Origin: Actinobacillus sp.
Lineage (GTDB): Bacteria; Pseudomonadota; Gammaproteobacteria; Enterobacterales; Pasteurellaceae
NCBI GenBank assembly: GCA_020026075.1
Contig: JAHHQZ010000012.1
Location: 1 to 41,297, forward strand
DNA: 41,297 bases
Reading direction: 5' to 3'
Below are positions 7,361 through 16,547 of the stretch, piece by piece. The position numbers were made by a program, and so were the translations under genes. Each line of letters opens with the position of its first letter. Position 1 is the first letter of the stretch. Under the pieces are notes generated by a model that saw only the letters and a list, made by a program, of their open reading frames with translations, was not told the origin of the DNA and made no database searches.

Positions 7361-8086
7361 ATGACAATGTTGACAATGATTCGTAAAGCAAGCCTAGGAG
7401 TGTTGCTAATGGGCTTATTTTCTAGCTTCGCCACGGCCGCATCCACTGATGCCAGCTTGCAGAAAAAATTCCAAGACCTTGGTTTTGGACAAGTTTCTAT
7501 TACACCATCGCCATTAGAAGGCATTAAAACCATTGATACTGATCGTGGTATTTTTTACGCTTCGGACAATGGCGAGTATTTGTTTGATGGCAAATTATTC
7601 CACATCACGCCAAAAGGCGTGGAAGATATTGCGTTGAAATCCCTCGTGAAAAAACTCAACGCACAAAAAGCGAACGCCATTACATACCCTGCGAAAAATG
7701 AAAAATATGTCGTGTATGTATTCTTAGATATTACTTGCCATTATTGCCATATTTTATTTGAGCAAAATCAAAAGTATAACGACTTAGGTATCACCATTCG
7801 TTATCTCGCTTTCCCACGTCAAGGTTTGCATTCGCAAAATGCTCAGCGTATGGAGGCGATTTGGGCATCGCCTGATCCTGTTCAAGCATTAAATCAAGCA
7901 GAAAATGATCGTGTTTATCCAGAAACATTGAAACAACCAAACATCGTTAAAGCACAGTACGATCTTGGCGTGCAGTTTGGCGTGCAAGGCACACCAGCGA
8001 TCATTACTTCAAGTGGCGAAATGATTAATGGCTATATGCCACCTGATCGCCTATTACGCGCCTTAGAAGCGTTGCAAAACAAATAG
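7361..8086 (+). CDS. dsbC: Thiol:disulfide interchange protein DsbC
   Basis: Periplasmic disulfide isomerase/reductase kept reduced by DsbD. The protein has a signal peptide ending near SFATA/AS (residues 25-28), an N-terminal dimerisation domain, and a thioredoxin domain with active site Cys126-His-Tyr-Cys129 (DITCHYCH) and cis-proline loop GTPAI. The usual DsbC motif is CGYC, so Gly is replaced by His. No other cysteine is present, so the second, structural disulfide of E. coli DsbC is absent (AIWASPD replaces AIWC). In-frame ATGs at 7361, 7367 and 7376 are possible; AAAGAG suits 7367 best. yciO follows after ten bases. Confidence 0.93.
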   Translation: MTMLTMIRKASLGVLLMGLFSSFATAASTDASLQKKFQDLGFGQVSITPSPLEGIKTIDTDRGIFYASDNGEYLFDGKLFHITPKGVEDIALKSLVKKLNAQKANAITYPAKNEKYVVYVFLDITCHYCHILFEQNQKYNDLGITIRYLAFPRQGLHSQNAQRMEAIWASPDPVQALNQAENDRVYPETLKQPNIVKAQYDLGVQFGVQGTPAIITSSGEMINGYMPPDRLLRALEALQNK

Positions 8087-8095
8087 AGGCATACC

Positions 8096-8719
8096 GTGAG
8101 CCAATTTTTCTATATTCACCCTGAAAACCCGCAAGTCCGCTTGATCAATCAAGCGGTTGATATTTTGCGTGACGGCGGAGTTATCGTATATCCAACGGAT
8201 TCAGGCTATGCACTGGGTACGTTGATGAATAATAAACAAGGCATCGATCGCATTGTGGCCATTCGTCAATTAGCGGAAAACCACAACTTTACGTTAGTAT
8301 GCAGTGATTTATCGGAGCTATCACATTATGCTCGTGTGGATAATACCGCCTACCGTTTACTAAAAAATAACACACCAGGCCCTTACACCTTTATTTTGAC
8401 CGCCACTAAGGAACTGCCACGCCGTTTAACCGTGAGCAAACGTAAAACGATTGGTATCCGTGTGCCTGACAATCCAACGACCTTAGCGCTTTTGAAAGCC
8501 TTAGGTGAGCCGATTTTATCTTGCTCCCTAATGCTGCCAGATGAAGATTTCACCACGCAAAGTGATCCCGAAGAAATTCGTGATCGCCTAGAAAAACGTG
8601 TTGATCTGATCATTCACGGCGGCAATTTAAGCCCCGAACCAACCACTGTTGTGGATCTCACTACGGACAGCCCAGAAATTCTCCGTCAAGGTAGTGGCGA
8701 TGCAACACCTTTCATCTAA
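8096..8719 (+). CDS. yciO: Sua5/YciO/YrdC family protein YciO
   Basis: Member of the YrdC-like nucleotide-binding fold that includes threonylcarbamoyl-AMP synthases. The true role of YciO proteins is uncertain, and the essential TsaC is usually a separate gene. Of 207 residues, the diagnostic parts are GGVIVYPTDSGYALG, NTPGPYTFIL and the basic KRKTIGIRVPDNP motif that binds nucleotide. Translation starts at GTG 8096 with AGAGGC upstream. It lies between dsbC and rluB; in E. coli yciO is also near rluB. The dsbC-yciO-rluB spacing (9 and 24 bp) suggests one transcript. Confidence 0.9.
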   Translation: MSQFFYIHPENPQVRLINQAVDILRDGGVIVYPTDSGYALGTLMNNKQGIDRIVAIRQLAENHNFTLVCSDLSELSHYARVDNTAYRLLKNNTPGPYTFILTATKELPRRLTVSKRKTIGIRVPDNPTTLALLKALGEPILSCSLMLPDEDFTTQSDPEEIRDRLEKRVDLIIHGGNLSPEPTTVVDLTTDSPEILRQGSGDATPFI

Positions 8720-8743
8720 TTTTCATTTCAACAAGGACACATA

Positions 8744-9676
8744 ATGAAACCAAGCCCCAAAAATAAACAAAAAATAAATAAAAATTCCGGCCCAGCACTT
8801 CAAGCTGGTGAGGGTGAAAAATTACAAAAAGTATTAGCACGTGCAGGGCAAGGATCACGCCGTGAAATGGAACGTCTAATTGCTGACGGTTTAGTCAGTG
8901 TTGACGGCAAAATCGCCCAGTTAGGGGATCGTGTTGACGTGCATTCAGGCGTAAAAATTCGTGTGCGTGGGCAAATCATCAATTTAGCCCAAGCCCAAAA
9001 AGAAATGTGCCGAGTGCTGATGTATTACAAACCAGAAGGCGAAGTTTGCACACGCCACGACCCAGAAGGTCGTGCGACCGTATTCGATCGCTTGCCACGT
9101 TTAACAGGATCACGCTGGGTGGCTGTTGGACGGTTAGACATCAACACCTCTGGCTTATTGTTATTCACTACTGATGGCGAACTGGCTAACCGCTTAATGC
9201 ACCCACGCCACGAAGTGGAACGTGAATATGCCGTACGAGTATTCGGTGAAGTAGATGATGCAATGTTGCACCGTTTGCGTAAAGGCGTGCAGTTAGAAGA
9301 CGGCTTAGCACGCTTTACCAGCATTAAACCAGCAGGTGGCACTGGCCTTAACCAATGGTTTAACGTGACCTTAATGGAAGGTCGCAACCGTGAAGTGCGC
9401 CGCCTTTGGGAATCGCAAGAAATCCAAGTGAGCCGCCTGATTCGCACACGCTACGGCAACATTGAACTAATGAAAAGTTTGCCACGTGGCGGCTGGGAAG
9501 AGTTGGCATTAAAAGATGTCAATTATCTACGTGAGCTAGTGGATTTAGCGCCTGAAACAGAAACAAAACTCGACCAAACGCATACACGCCGCCGTGTGAA
9601 AACTAGCCAAATTCGTAAAGCGGTAAAACGTTACACGACACGAACGCAAGGAACGCCTGCCAAAAACGCTAAATAA
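8744..9676 (+). CDS. rluB: 23S rRNA pseudouridine(2605) synthase RluB
   Basis: Isomerises U2605 of 23S rRNA. The 310-residue protein has an S4 RNA-binding domain (about 26-75, KLQKVLARAGQGSRREMERLI) and an RsuA-type synthase domain with catalytic Asp132 in GRLDINTSGLLLFTTDG. The C-terminus is basic. The N-terminal extension contains the residues NKNSGPA written by a copy of the dispersed repeat (8781-8796). AAGGACACATA precedes ATG 8744. ftsK starts 17 bp after its stop, so ftsK may be partly co-transcribed. Confidence 0.95.
   Translation: MKPSPKNKQKINKNSGPALQAGEGEKLQKVLARAGQGSRREMERLIADGLVSVDGKIAQLGDRVDVHSGVKIRVRGQIINLAQAQKEMCRVLMYYKPEGEVCTRHDPEGRATVFDRLPRLTGSRWVAVGRLDINTSGLLLFTTDGELANRLMHPRHEVEREYAVRVFGEVDDAMLHRLRKGVQLEDGLARFTSIKPAGGTGLNQWFNVTLMEGRNREVRRLWESQEIQVSRLIRTRYGNIELMKSLPRGGWEELALKDVNYLRELVDLAPETETKLDQTHTRRRVKTSQIRKAVKRYTTRTQGTPAKNAK
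8781..8796. repeat. Dispersed element half-site inside rluB
   Basis: AAAATTCCGGCCCAGC in the rluB extension (codons 13-18). It matches the consensus AAAATTCCGGCCTAGC at 15 of 16 positions and lies in a non-conserved linker. Confidence 0.65.
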
Positions 9677-9693
9677 AAGGATTATCCACGCTT

Positions 9694-12600
9694 ATGGCCA
9701 AGAAAAAGCCCTATATTTTCACAACCGTGCTTGTTTTTTTGTGCGCAGGGTTGGGATTATTTTTATTATTAGCTTGGACAAGCTACCACCCCACAGATGC
9801 CAGTTGGGCGGTCGGCACAAGCCAAGATGAAATTCAAAACAAAGGGGGAATATACGGTGCGTGGGCGATGGATTTCTTGCTAATGACCTTTGGACGAGTA
9901 GGCTATTGGCTGCCTTTTTTTGTGTTCATTTGCCCATTATTGTTTTGGTTTGATCAAGCTAAAAGCTGGCGGTATAAAAAATTCCGTCCGCTCGCCTTTG
10001 TGCGTGGTGCTTTCGGCGTGTTATTACTGCTTGCAGGTCTTTGTGTCATCAGTGCATTTTGGGCGTTGCCAGCGAACCTTGCCGTGAACTACACCGCAGG
10101 GGGGATTGTGGGTTCTGTGCTGGCACAGCAGTTTTTTACCTTGTATCCCACACGCTACGCAACCTTTGCAATGGCGCTGGTGCTTTGTTTACTCGGCTTT
10201 TGGCTTTGTTATGGCTGGCAAATTTTGCAATGGGTTGGGCGTTGTTATCGCTGGTTGACCTTCCAAACGAGCCATCACGATGCACAAAAAAATGCAGAAA
10301 ATTCCGACCTAGCGACACAAGATACTATGGCGGATACCGTGCGAGCAGAGCCGATTCCTTGTGTGAATCCAAGCTACTTTATTCATCAACCGATAACAGC
10401 CGATGGCTTAACGGCAACAAGCGAAACGGCTAACCTTTCGCCAAGTAGTCCACGCCCAAAACTTAAAATTCATGGTTTGGATAAGCCGTCATTTACCTCA
10501 CAGGCACAAACGGCAGTGGCTGTTGAAACGAATAGAGATGAGCCTGAAGAAAATGAATGGCAAGATGAGCCTGTTTGCGTGCCGACACACGCTGTGTCAG
10601 TAGAACCGAAAGTGGTGCAAACTACGGTTCAGCAAGTGCCAGTATTGGAAATGTCCTCGAAAAAACCAAATACATTGACAGAACAAATTGATGATATTGA
10701 TGAAATTGACGGAAAGGAAGAAACAGAAATGTCTATAAAAGATCGAATTCAACATCAAGCGTGGCGCCGTTTAATGGCACAGCGTGTGCGTGCGCAAGTG
10801 CAAAAGCAAACCCCAAAAGCCGAAGAAGAAAAACCACAAACGCACCAAGCGGATAATATTCCGAGTTTTTTGAAAGATGATAATTTGAGCGTGCAGCAAA
10901 CCATTTTGCGAGCAAGACAAAAGGCACGCCTTGAACGTTTGCAACAAATGCAACAACAAGAAAACAGCAAGCCTATTGACGAGCCACAAGCCAGCCATCC
11001 TACAGAAAATCCCTACGCCGGAATTTCTGTAGAAATTCCGACCCAACGCCCAAGAGATATTTCAGTAGCAGCGCCAAGCCACATTGCCAATGAGGCTACG
11101 CTAGACAACCAGCACTTCACGGAAACCGCACCATCGCCTGTGGATATGCCTGTATCGCAGGTTCAGCCTATGAAAACGGCAACAACCGCACAGCTGGCGA
11201 TGGCGGAAAGTGAAAACGAGGAAAAAGATGAAATTATTTCAGGGGCTTATCCTTTTGCTGAGCTACAAAAAAACTTTTCTCGTCCGAACTTCGCCCCAGA
11301 AACAGTGGCGAGCGAAACCTTTTTTGACGATGACGGAGATGACGAACTAGAAATGTCAGAACCGAGCGCCTTCACGCCTCGTCCAAAGTCTACTGGCGTA
11401 GAAATGGCAAATGTAAGCACGCTCGTGCCAACAGTTGAAAAACCAGCACCAAGTACGGTAATTCCAACCACATTGATTCACCCAGCATTGCAGAAAAAAC
11501 ATGATCAGGTGCAAAAACCAACCACACCGTTGCCAACGCTGGATTTGCTTAATACGCATCCGCACCGTCAACAAACGATCACCTCAGAGGTTATTGAAGA
11601 TACCTCCGCTCGCATTGAAAAAGTACTAAATGATTTTGGCGTGAAGGCACAAGTGGAAGAAGTGCTTGTGGGACCTGTGGTAACACGTTATGAGCTGGGC
11701 TTGCAACCAGGTACGAAAGCAGCCAAGATCACCAATTTAGAAAGTGATCTCGCTCGTGGTTTGCTGTTTTCGTCTATTCGTGTAGCGGAAGTTATTCCAG
11801 GTAAGCCTTATGTGGGCATTGAGGCACCAAACGCCAGCCGTCAAACGGTGTATTTGCGTGATGTGCTAGACAGCCCAGCGTTTCGTGACACAAACGCCAT
11901 TTTGCCAATGGCACTGGGGGAAGATATTAGCGGTGAGCCAGTGGTGGTGGATTTAGCCAAAATGCCCCATTTATTGGTCGCAGGGGAAACGGGTTCAGGG
12001 AAATCTGTTGGGATCAACAGTATGATTTTGAGTTTGCTTTTCAAAGTGAAAGCAGAAGATGTCAAATTCATAATGATCGATCCAAAAGTGGTGGAGCTGG
12101 AAGTGTACAACCACATTCCGCATTTGCTCACGCCAGTGGTTACGGATATGAAAAAAGCCGCCAACGCCCTGCGTTGGTGCGTTGATGAAATGGAACGCCG
12201 TTATCAACTGCTCGCCGCCCTTAGCGTGCGTAATATTGAAGGCTACAACAAACTGGTTCGCAAGTACGATGAACTCGGCAATCCAATTCCTGATCCAACG
12301 TGGCGACCAGGCGATACAATGGACAAAATGCCGCCGTATTTAAAAACATTACCGTACATTGTGGTTATCGTGGACGAATTTGCCGACTTGATGATGCAAG
12401 AAGGCAAACAAATTGAAGAGCTTATCGCACGCCTTGCCCAAAAAGCCCGCGCCGTAGGCATTCATTTAATTTTGGCAACGCAACGTCCGTCTGTGGACGT
12501 AATCACTGGGCTGATTAAAGCGAACGTACCAACTCGCATTGCCTTCTCAGTGGCGAGTAAAGTGGACTCTCGTACGATTTTGGATCGCTCTGGTGCAGAG

Positions 12601-13005
12601 GCACTGCTCGGCAACGGCGATATGCTGTACGCTGGTAAAGGGGCGATGGAACTACGCCGTGTACACGGTGCCTTTATGACCGATGACGAAGTGGTCAGCG
12701 TGGCGCAAGATTGGCGTGCAAGGGGCAAACCACAGTATGTCGATGGCATTTTAGAATACGGCGATGATGGCGATGACAAGGCGAATAGTGCTTACGATAG
12801 TGATGAACTGGATGCGCTGTTTGACGAAGTGGTGGACTTTGTTATCAACACTGGCACGGTATCCACTTCCAGTATTCAGCGTCATTTCCGCATCGGTTTC
12901 CCACGAGCGGCACGTATTGTGGATCAGCTCGAGGCTCAAGGGATCGTTTCCGCACCGCAGAGCAACAAACAGCGTGAAGTGCTGGCTCGCCAAAGCGATT
13001 ACTGA
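9694..13005 (+). CDS. ftsK: DNA translocase FtsK
   Basis: Septum-located DNA pump that clears chromosome dimers and activates XerCD at dif. The 1103-residue protein has four N-terminal membrane segments (about 8-30, 57-84, 100-150, 153-175). A long acidic, Gln/Pro-rich linker runs to about 620. The motor domain has Walker A GETGSGKS at 764-771 and Walker B IVDEFAD with Asp894. The C-terminal gamma winged helix (about 1038-1103, SSIQRHFRIGFPRAARIVDQLE) reads KOPS sites. The linker is shorter than in E. coli and carries two copies of the dispersed repeat. It heads the conserved ftsK-lolA-rarA-serS order; lrp, usually upstream, is absent. Confidence 0.98.
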   Translation: MAKKKPYIFTTVLVFLCAGLGLFLLLAWTSYHPTDASWAVGTSQDEIQNKGGIYGAWAMDFLLMTFGRVGYWLPFFVFICPLLFWFDQAKSWRYKKFRPLAFVRGAFGVLLLLAGLCVISAFWALPANLAVNYTAGGIVGSVLAQQFFTLYPTRYATFAMALVLCLLGFWLCYGWQILQWVGRCYRWLTFQTSHHDAQKNAENSDLATQDTMADTVRAEPIPCVNPSYFIHQPITADGLTATSETANLSPSSPRPKLKIHGLDKPSFTSQAQTAVAVETNRDEPEENEWQDEPVCVPTHAVSVEPKVVQTTVQQVPVLEMSSKKPNTLTEQIDDIDEIDGKEETEMSIKDRIQHQAWRRLMAQRVRAQVQKQTPKAEEEKPQTHQADNIPSFLKDDNLSVQQTILRARQKARLERLQQMQQQENSKPIDEPQASHPTENPYAGISVEIPTQRPRDISVAAPSHIANEATLDNQHFTETAPSPVDMPVSQVQPMKTATTAQLAMAESENEEKDEIISGAYPFAELQKNFSRPNFAPETVASETFFDDDGDDELEMSEPSAFTPRPKSTGVEMANVSTLVPTVEKPAPSTVIPTTLIHPALQKKHDQVQKPTTPLPTLDLLNTHPHRQQTITSEVIEDTSARIEKVLNDFGVKAQVEEVLVGPVVTRYELGLQPGTKAAKITNLESDLARGLLFSSIRVAEVIPGKPYVGIEAPNASRQTVYLRDVLDSPAFRDTNAILPMALGEDISGEPVVVDLAKMPHLLVAGETGSGKSVGINSMILSLLFKVKAEDVKFIMIDPKVVELEVYNHIPHLLTPVVTDMKKAANALRWCVDEMERRYQLLAALSVRNIEGYNKLVRKYDELGNPIPDPTWRPGDTMDKMPPYLKTLPYIVVIVDEFADLMMQEGKQIEELIARLAQKARAVGIHLILATQRPSVDVITGLIKANVPTRIAFSVASKVDSRTILDRSGAEALLGNGDMLYAGKGAMELRRVHGAFMTDDEVVSVAQDWRARGKPQYVDGILEYGDDGDDKANSAYDSDELDALFDEVVDFVINTGTVSTSSIQRHFRIGFPRAARIVDQLEAQGIVSAPQSNKQREVLARQSDY
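10283..10313. repeat. Dispersed element inside ftsK linker (first)
   Basis: CACAAAAAAATGCAGAAAATTCCGACCTAGC, translated as AQKNAENSDLA in the unstructured linker. The right arm carries one substitution (GACC for GGCC). Confidence 0.65.
11015..11044. repeat. Dispersed element inside ftsK linker (second, inverted pair)
   Basis: GCCGGAATTTCTG and its partner AGAAATTCCGAC form a short inverted pair translated as AGISVEIP. Being present as two arms inside a coding linker makes chance less likely. Confidence 0.6.
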
Positions 13006-13017
13006 TCAAAAAATTAA

Positions 13018-13055
13018 AAAATATTCCAGCCTAGACGGCTAGGCCGGAATATTTT
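13018..13055. repeat. Dispersed element, head-to-head palindrome (copy 5)
   Basis: AAAATATTCCAGCCTAG (13018-13034), loop ACGG, CTAGGCCGGAATATTTT (13039-13055). The conserved cores are inside and the A/T ends outside, the reverse of the other pairs. The resulting hairpin ends in TTTT and can terminate ftsK transcripts, in both directions. Confidence 0.88.
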
Positions 13056-13080
13056 CAGAAAAAATGAAAAGGATAAATCA

Positions 13081-13707
13081 ATGAAATTTCAATGGTTTAA
13101 ATGTAAAACGCTCCTCAGTTTGGCTTTCTTAGCATTTTCCCTTAACGCACTGGCACAGGATGCGGCTTTGGTATTACAGGCTCGTTTAAAACAGCTACAA
13201 CATTTTCACGCAGACTATGAACAAACCCTGCGCAGCCCCAAAGGTGATATTTTACAGCGTGGTACAGGCGAGCTGTTTTTAAAACGTCCTGCCCAGTTTC
13301 GCATTCAAAGCCTAACGCCACAGGAAAGTGAATTGATAAGCGACGGTAAAACCTTATGGTTTTACGATCCATTTGTGGAGCAAGCCACAGCCCGTCCTTT
13401 GCGTGTTACCTTGCAAAACACGCCCTTTGTGCTGATAACAGGGGCGAATAATCAGCGAGCTTGGCAACAATATAACGTGGTGCAAAAGGGGAACCAATTT
13501 ACCTTGACACCTAAAATGCCACAAAACCACATCGCACGTTTTTCCTTAGCGATTACTGCAAAAGGCGAATTATTGGGCTTTTCCACTACAGAAAAAAGTG
13601 GTCAGCAAAATAACTACGTTTTGACGAAAGCTAGCTACGCTGCATTGCCTGATAGCACGTTTCGTTTCACGCCACCAGAAGGCACGGAAATTGACGACCA
13701 ACGTTAA
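13081..13707 (+). CDS. lolA: Outer-membrane lipoprotein carrier protein LolA
   Basis: Periplasmic chaperone that takes lipoproteins from LolCDE to LolB. It has 208 residues: a signal peptide with cleavage ALA/QDA after residue 25, then the single beta-barrel-like domain with LQARLKQLQHFHADYEQTL, GTGELFLKRPAQFR and DGKTLWFYDPFVEQ. AAAAGGATAAATCA precedes ATG 13081. It follows ftsK across a palindromic repeat and rarA starts nine bases after its stop, so lolA and rarA are probably co-transcribed. Confidence 0.96.
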   Translation: MKFQWFKCKTLLSLAFLAFSLNALAQDAALVLQARLKQLQHFHADYEQTLRSPKGDILQRGTGELFLKRPAQFRIQSLTPQESELISDGKTLWFYDPFVEQATARPLRVTLQNTPFVLITGANNQRAWQQYNVVQKGNQFTLTPKMPQNHIARFSLAITAKGELLGFSTTEKSGQQNNYVLTKASYAALPDSTFRFTPPEGTEIDDQR

Positions 13708-13716
13708 GGTGGCGCA

Positions 13717-15057
13717 ATGGAGAATTTGAGTTTTGATTTTGGCGGTAACGTTTTTCAACCCCTTGCCGCGAGAATGCGTCCCACAACCCTTAAAAATTAT
13801 TATGGCCAACAGCATTTGCTTGGCGAAGGCAAACCGCTACGCCGTGCCATCGAAACTGGCCACATTCACTCGATGATTTTATGGGGGCCGCCGGGTACGG
13901 GTAAAACCACGCTGGCAGAAATTATCGCCAGTCGCATTCACGCACGTGTGGAGCGTTTGTCTGCGGTAACTTCTGGCATTAAAGAAATTCGCACCGCCAT
14001 TGAGCGAGCAGAGCAGAACCGCCAAGCAGGCATTCAAACGGTGCTATTTGTAGACGAAGTGCATCGTTTTAACAAAAGCCAGCAGGACGCTTTTTTGCCA
14101 CATATTGAAAACGGCACCATTATTTTCATTGGGGCAACCACAGAAAATCCGTCCTTTGAATTGAACAACGCCTTACTTTCACGTGCGAGAGTGTATGTTT
14201 TGCGAGCTTTGCAAACGCAAGACGTGCTGAATGTGCTAAATGCTGCGTTGACGGATAAAGAAAACGGCTTAGGTGATGAGCGTTTTCAAATCGAATCGGG
14301 TACGCTGGAATATTTGGCAGAATTTGTGAATGGCGACGCTCGCAATGCGTTGAATTATTTGCAAATTTTAACGGATAACGCCCCAGAAAAAGCAGGCATT
14401 AAACAGTTGACCTTGCCGTTACTCGCGGAAATTTTAGGGCAGCGAGTGGCACGTTTGGATAAAAATGGCGATCGGTTTTACGATCTGTTATCCGCCTTGC
14501 ACAAATCCATTCGTGGCTCTGCCCCAGATGCTGCGCTGTATTGGTACGCTCGCATTATCACCGCAGGCGGCGATCCGCTTGTGGTGGCTCGCCGTTTACT
14601 GGCTATCGCCTCAGAAGATGTGGGCAATGCGGACCCTAGAGCTATGCAGCTTGCGGTGAATGCGTGGGATTGTTTCACTCGTGTGGGGGCGAAAGAAGGC
14701 GAACGAGCCATTGCGCAAGCGGTGGTGTATCTAGCCTTAGCGCCGAAAAGTAACGCCGTGTATCAGGCGTTTAATGCGGCGAAAAAACTCACTCAAGAGG
14801 CCCCTGATTACGATGTGCCAGTGCATTTACGCAACGCCCCAACCCATTTAATGAAAGAATTGGGCTATGGCGAAGAATATCGCTACGCCCACAACGAACC
14901 TAACGCTTACGCCGCAGGGGAAAATTATTTCCCAGCGCCACTCAAAGACACGCAGTTTTATTTTCCTGTGGAGCGTGGTTTGGAAATTCAGCTCAAACAA
15001 AAAATGCAACGCTTACAGGAATGGGACGAGCAAGCGGCGAAAAAACGTTATCCGTAA
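13717..15057 (+). CDS. rarA: Replication-associated recombination protein A (MgsA/RarA)
   Basis: AAA+ ATPase of the RarA/WRNIP1 family that acts at stalled replication forks. The 446-residue protein has Walker A GPPGTGKT at 57-64, Walker B with DEVHRFNK from 113, sensor-1 region GATTENPSFELN, and the C-terminal tetramerisation domain (SEDVGNADPRAMQLAVNAWD, HLRNAPTHLMKELGYG). ATG 13717 lies nine bases after lolA. It is the third gene of the ftsK-lolA-rarA-serS block. No defect is seen. Confidence 0.97.
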   Translation: MENLSFDFGGNVFQPLAARMRPTTLKNYYGQQHLLGEGKPLRRAIETGHIHSMILWGPPGTGKTTLAEIIASRIHARVERLSAVTSGIKEIRTAIERAEQNRQAGIQTVLFVDEVHRFNKSQQDAFLPHIENGTIIFIGATTENPSFELNNALLSRARVYVLRALQTQDVLNVLNAALTDKENGLGDERFQIESGTLEYLAEFVNGDARNALNYLQILTDNAPEKAGIKQLTLPLLAEILGQRVARLDKNGDRFYDLLSALHKSIRGSAPDAALYWYARIITAGGDPLVVARRLLAIASEDVGNADPRAMQLAVNAWDCFTRVGAKEGERAIAQAVVYLALAPKSNAVYQAFNAAKKLTQEAPDYDVPVHLRNAPTHLMKELGYGEEYRYAHNEPNAYAAGENYFPAPLKDTQFYFPVERGLEIQLKQKMQRLQEWDEQAAKKRYP

Positions 15058-15100
15058 GGGGGCGCTCCCTTATTTTATTACAGCGGAAACGCTAATTTAT

Positions 15101-15127
15101 CTAGGCTGGAATTTTTTAGAAAAAATA
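15101..15127. repeat. Dispersed CTAGGCTGGAATTTT element, single arm (copy 6)
   Basis: CTAGGCTGGAATTTTTTAGAAAAAATA between rarA and serS. The left arm is perfect; the right arm has decayed to AAAAACTGG. Confidence 0.78.
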
Positions 15128-15211
15128 TGAAAAACTGGCAATCTTTGCGGTTTAACTGCGTGCAGTTTTTGACTAGAATAGGCAGGTTTTACAAAATATT
15201 GAGGAATTTTT

Positions 15212-16498
15212 ATGATCGATCCAAATTTACTCCGTAACGATTTAGCAAATATCGTTGCTCTTTTAAAAAGCAAACGCAATTTTGATTTAAACTTTGAGCA
15301 AATCAACGAGCTTGAAGCGCAACGTAAAAGCTTACAGGTTAAAACGGAAACATTGCAAAGTGAGCGTAATACTCGTTCTAAAAATATCGGTGCCGCCAAA
15401 GCTCGTGGTGAAGATATTGCACCATTGTTGGCTGAAGTGGATACGCTAGGCGATCAATTAAATGCCGCAAAAGCAGAACTTGAGGCGGTGCAAAAAGCCT
15501 TAAATGACATTGCGTTGGCGATTCCAAATTTACCTGCTGATGAAGTGCCTCTGGGTAAAGATGAAAATGACAACCTAGAAATTATGCGCTGGGGAACACC
15601 ACGAACCTTTGATTTTGAAATCAAAGATCACGTAACGCTTGGCGAAGATCTTGCGGGATTAGATTTTGCCGCAGGGGCGAAATTGGCAGGTGCTCGTTTT
15701 GTGGTAATGCAAGGCAAAATCGCAAAATTACACCGTGCGTTATCGCAATTTATGTTGGATTTGCACACTGAACAGCACGGCTATAGCGAAACTTACGTAC
15801 CGTATTTAGTGAACCACGAAACCCTTTACGGTACAGGGCAGTTACCAAAATTTGGTGAAGATCTATTCCATACCCAAGCCCTTGAAGGCGAACAGCCTTA
15901 TGCGCTTATTCCAACCGCAGAAGTACCAGTAACAAACCTTGTACGTGGTGAAATTCTTGAGCAAGCTGATTTACCACGCAAAATGACCGCCCACACGCCG
16001 TGTTTCCGTAGCGAGGCTGGTTCTTACGGACGTGATACACGTGGCTTAATTCGTATGCATCAATTTGACAAAGTGGAACTCGTGCAAATCGTTGAGCCAG
16101 AACATTCAATGCAAGCGCTTGAAGAACTCACAGGACACGCTGAAAAAGTATTGCAACTTTTAGGCTTGCCATACCGCAAAGTTCTGCTTTGCACAGGCGA
16201 TATGGGCTTTGGTTCTTGCAAAACCTACGATTTAGAAGTGTGGGTGCCAGCACAAAACACCTACCGTGAAATTTCCTCTTGCTCTAATATGTGGGATTTC
16301 CAAGCCCGCCGTATGCAAGCCCGTTACCGTGTGAAAGGCGAGAAAAAACCACGCCTCGTTCACACCTTAAACGGGTCAGGCTTAGCCGTAGGTCGAACGC
16401 TCGTTGCGGTACTTGAAAACTACCAAAATGCTGACGGCTCCATCACCGTACCAGAAGTTTTAAGACCGTATATGGGCGGCGCAGAACTTATTAAATAA
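15212..16498 (+). CDS. serS: Serine--tRNA ligase
   Basis: Class II synthetase that charges tRNA-Ser and tRNA-Sec. The 428-residue protein has the N-terminal long coiled-coil tRNA-binding arm (about 27-100), then the catalytic core with motif 2 TPCFRSEAGSYGRDTRGLIR and motif 3 NGSGLAVGRTLVAVLENYQ. GAGGAATTTTT precedes ATG 15212. It closes the ftsK block, as in E. coli. No clear terminator follows before the IS remnant begins 50 bp downstream. Confidence 0.99.
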   Translation: MIDPNLLRNDLANIVALLKSKRNFDLNFEQINELEAQRKSLQVKTETLQSERNTRSKNIGAAKARGEDIAPLLAEVDTLGDQLNAAKAELEAVQKALNDIALAIPNLPADEVPLGKDENDNLEIMRWGTPRTFDFEIKDHVTLGEDLAGLDFAAGAKLAGARFVVMQGKIAKLHRALSQFMLDLHTEQHGYSETYVPYLVNHETLYGTGQLPKFGEDLFHTQALEGEQPYALIPTAEVPVTNLVRGEILEQADLPRKMTAHTPCFRSEAGSYGRDTRGLIRMHQFDKVELVQIVEPEHSMQALEELTGHAEKVLQLLGLPYRKVLLCTGDMGFGSCKTYDLEVWVPAQNTYREISSCSNMWDFQARRMQARYRVKGEKKPRLVHTLNGSGLAVGRTLVAVLENYQNADGSITVPEVLRPYMGGAELIK

Positions 16499-16547
16499 GC
16501 CATCAAAAACTAGAAAAATCTCGTTGCAAATGACACGAACCCAAAAA

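Noticed and set aside
9025..9447. Minus-strand 140-codon frame in rluB
   Set aside because: Antisense shadow of the conserved RluB catalytic domain, Arg/Ser-rich, without a start signal.
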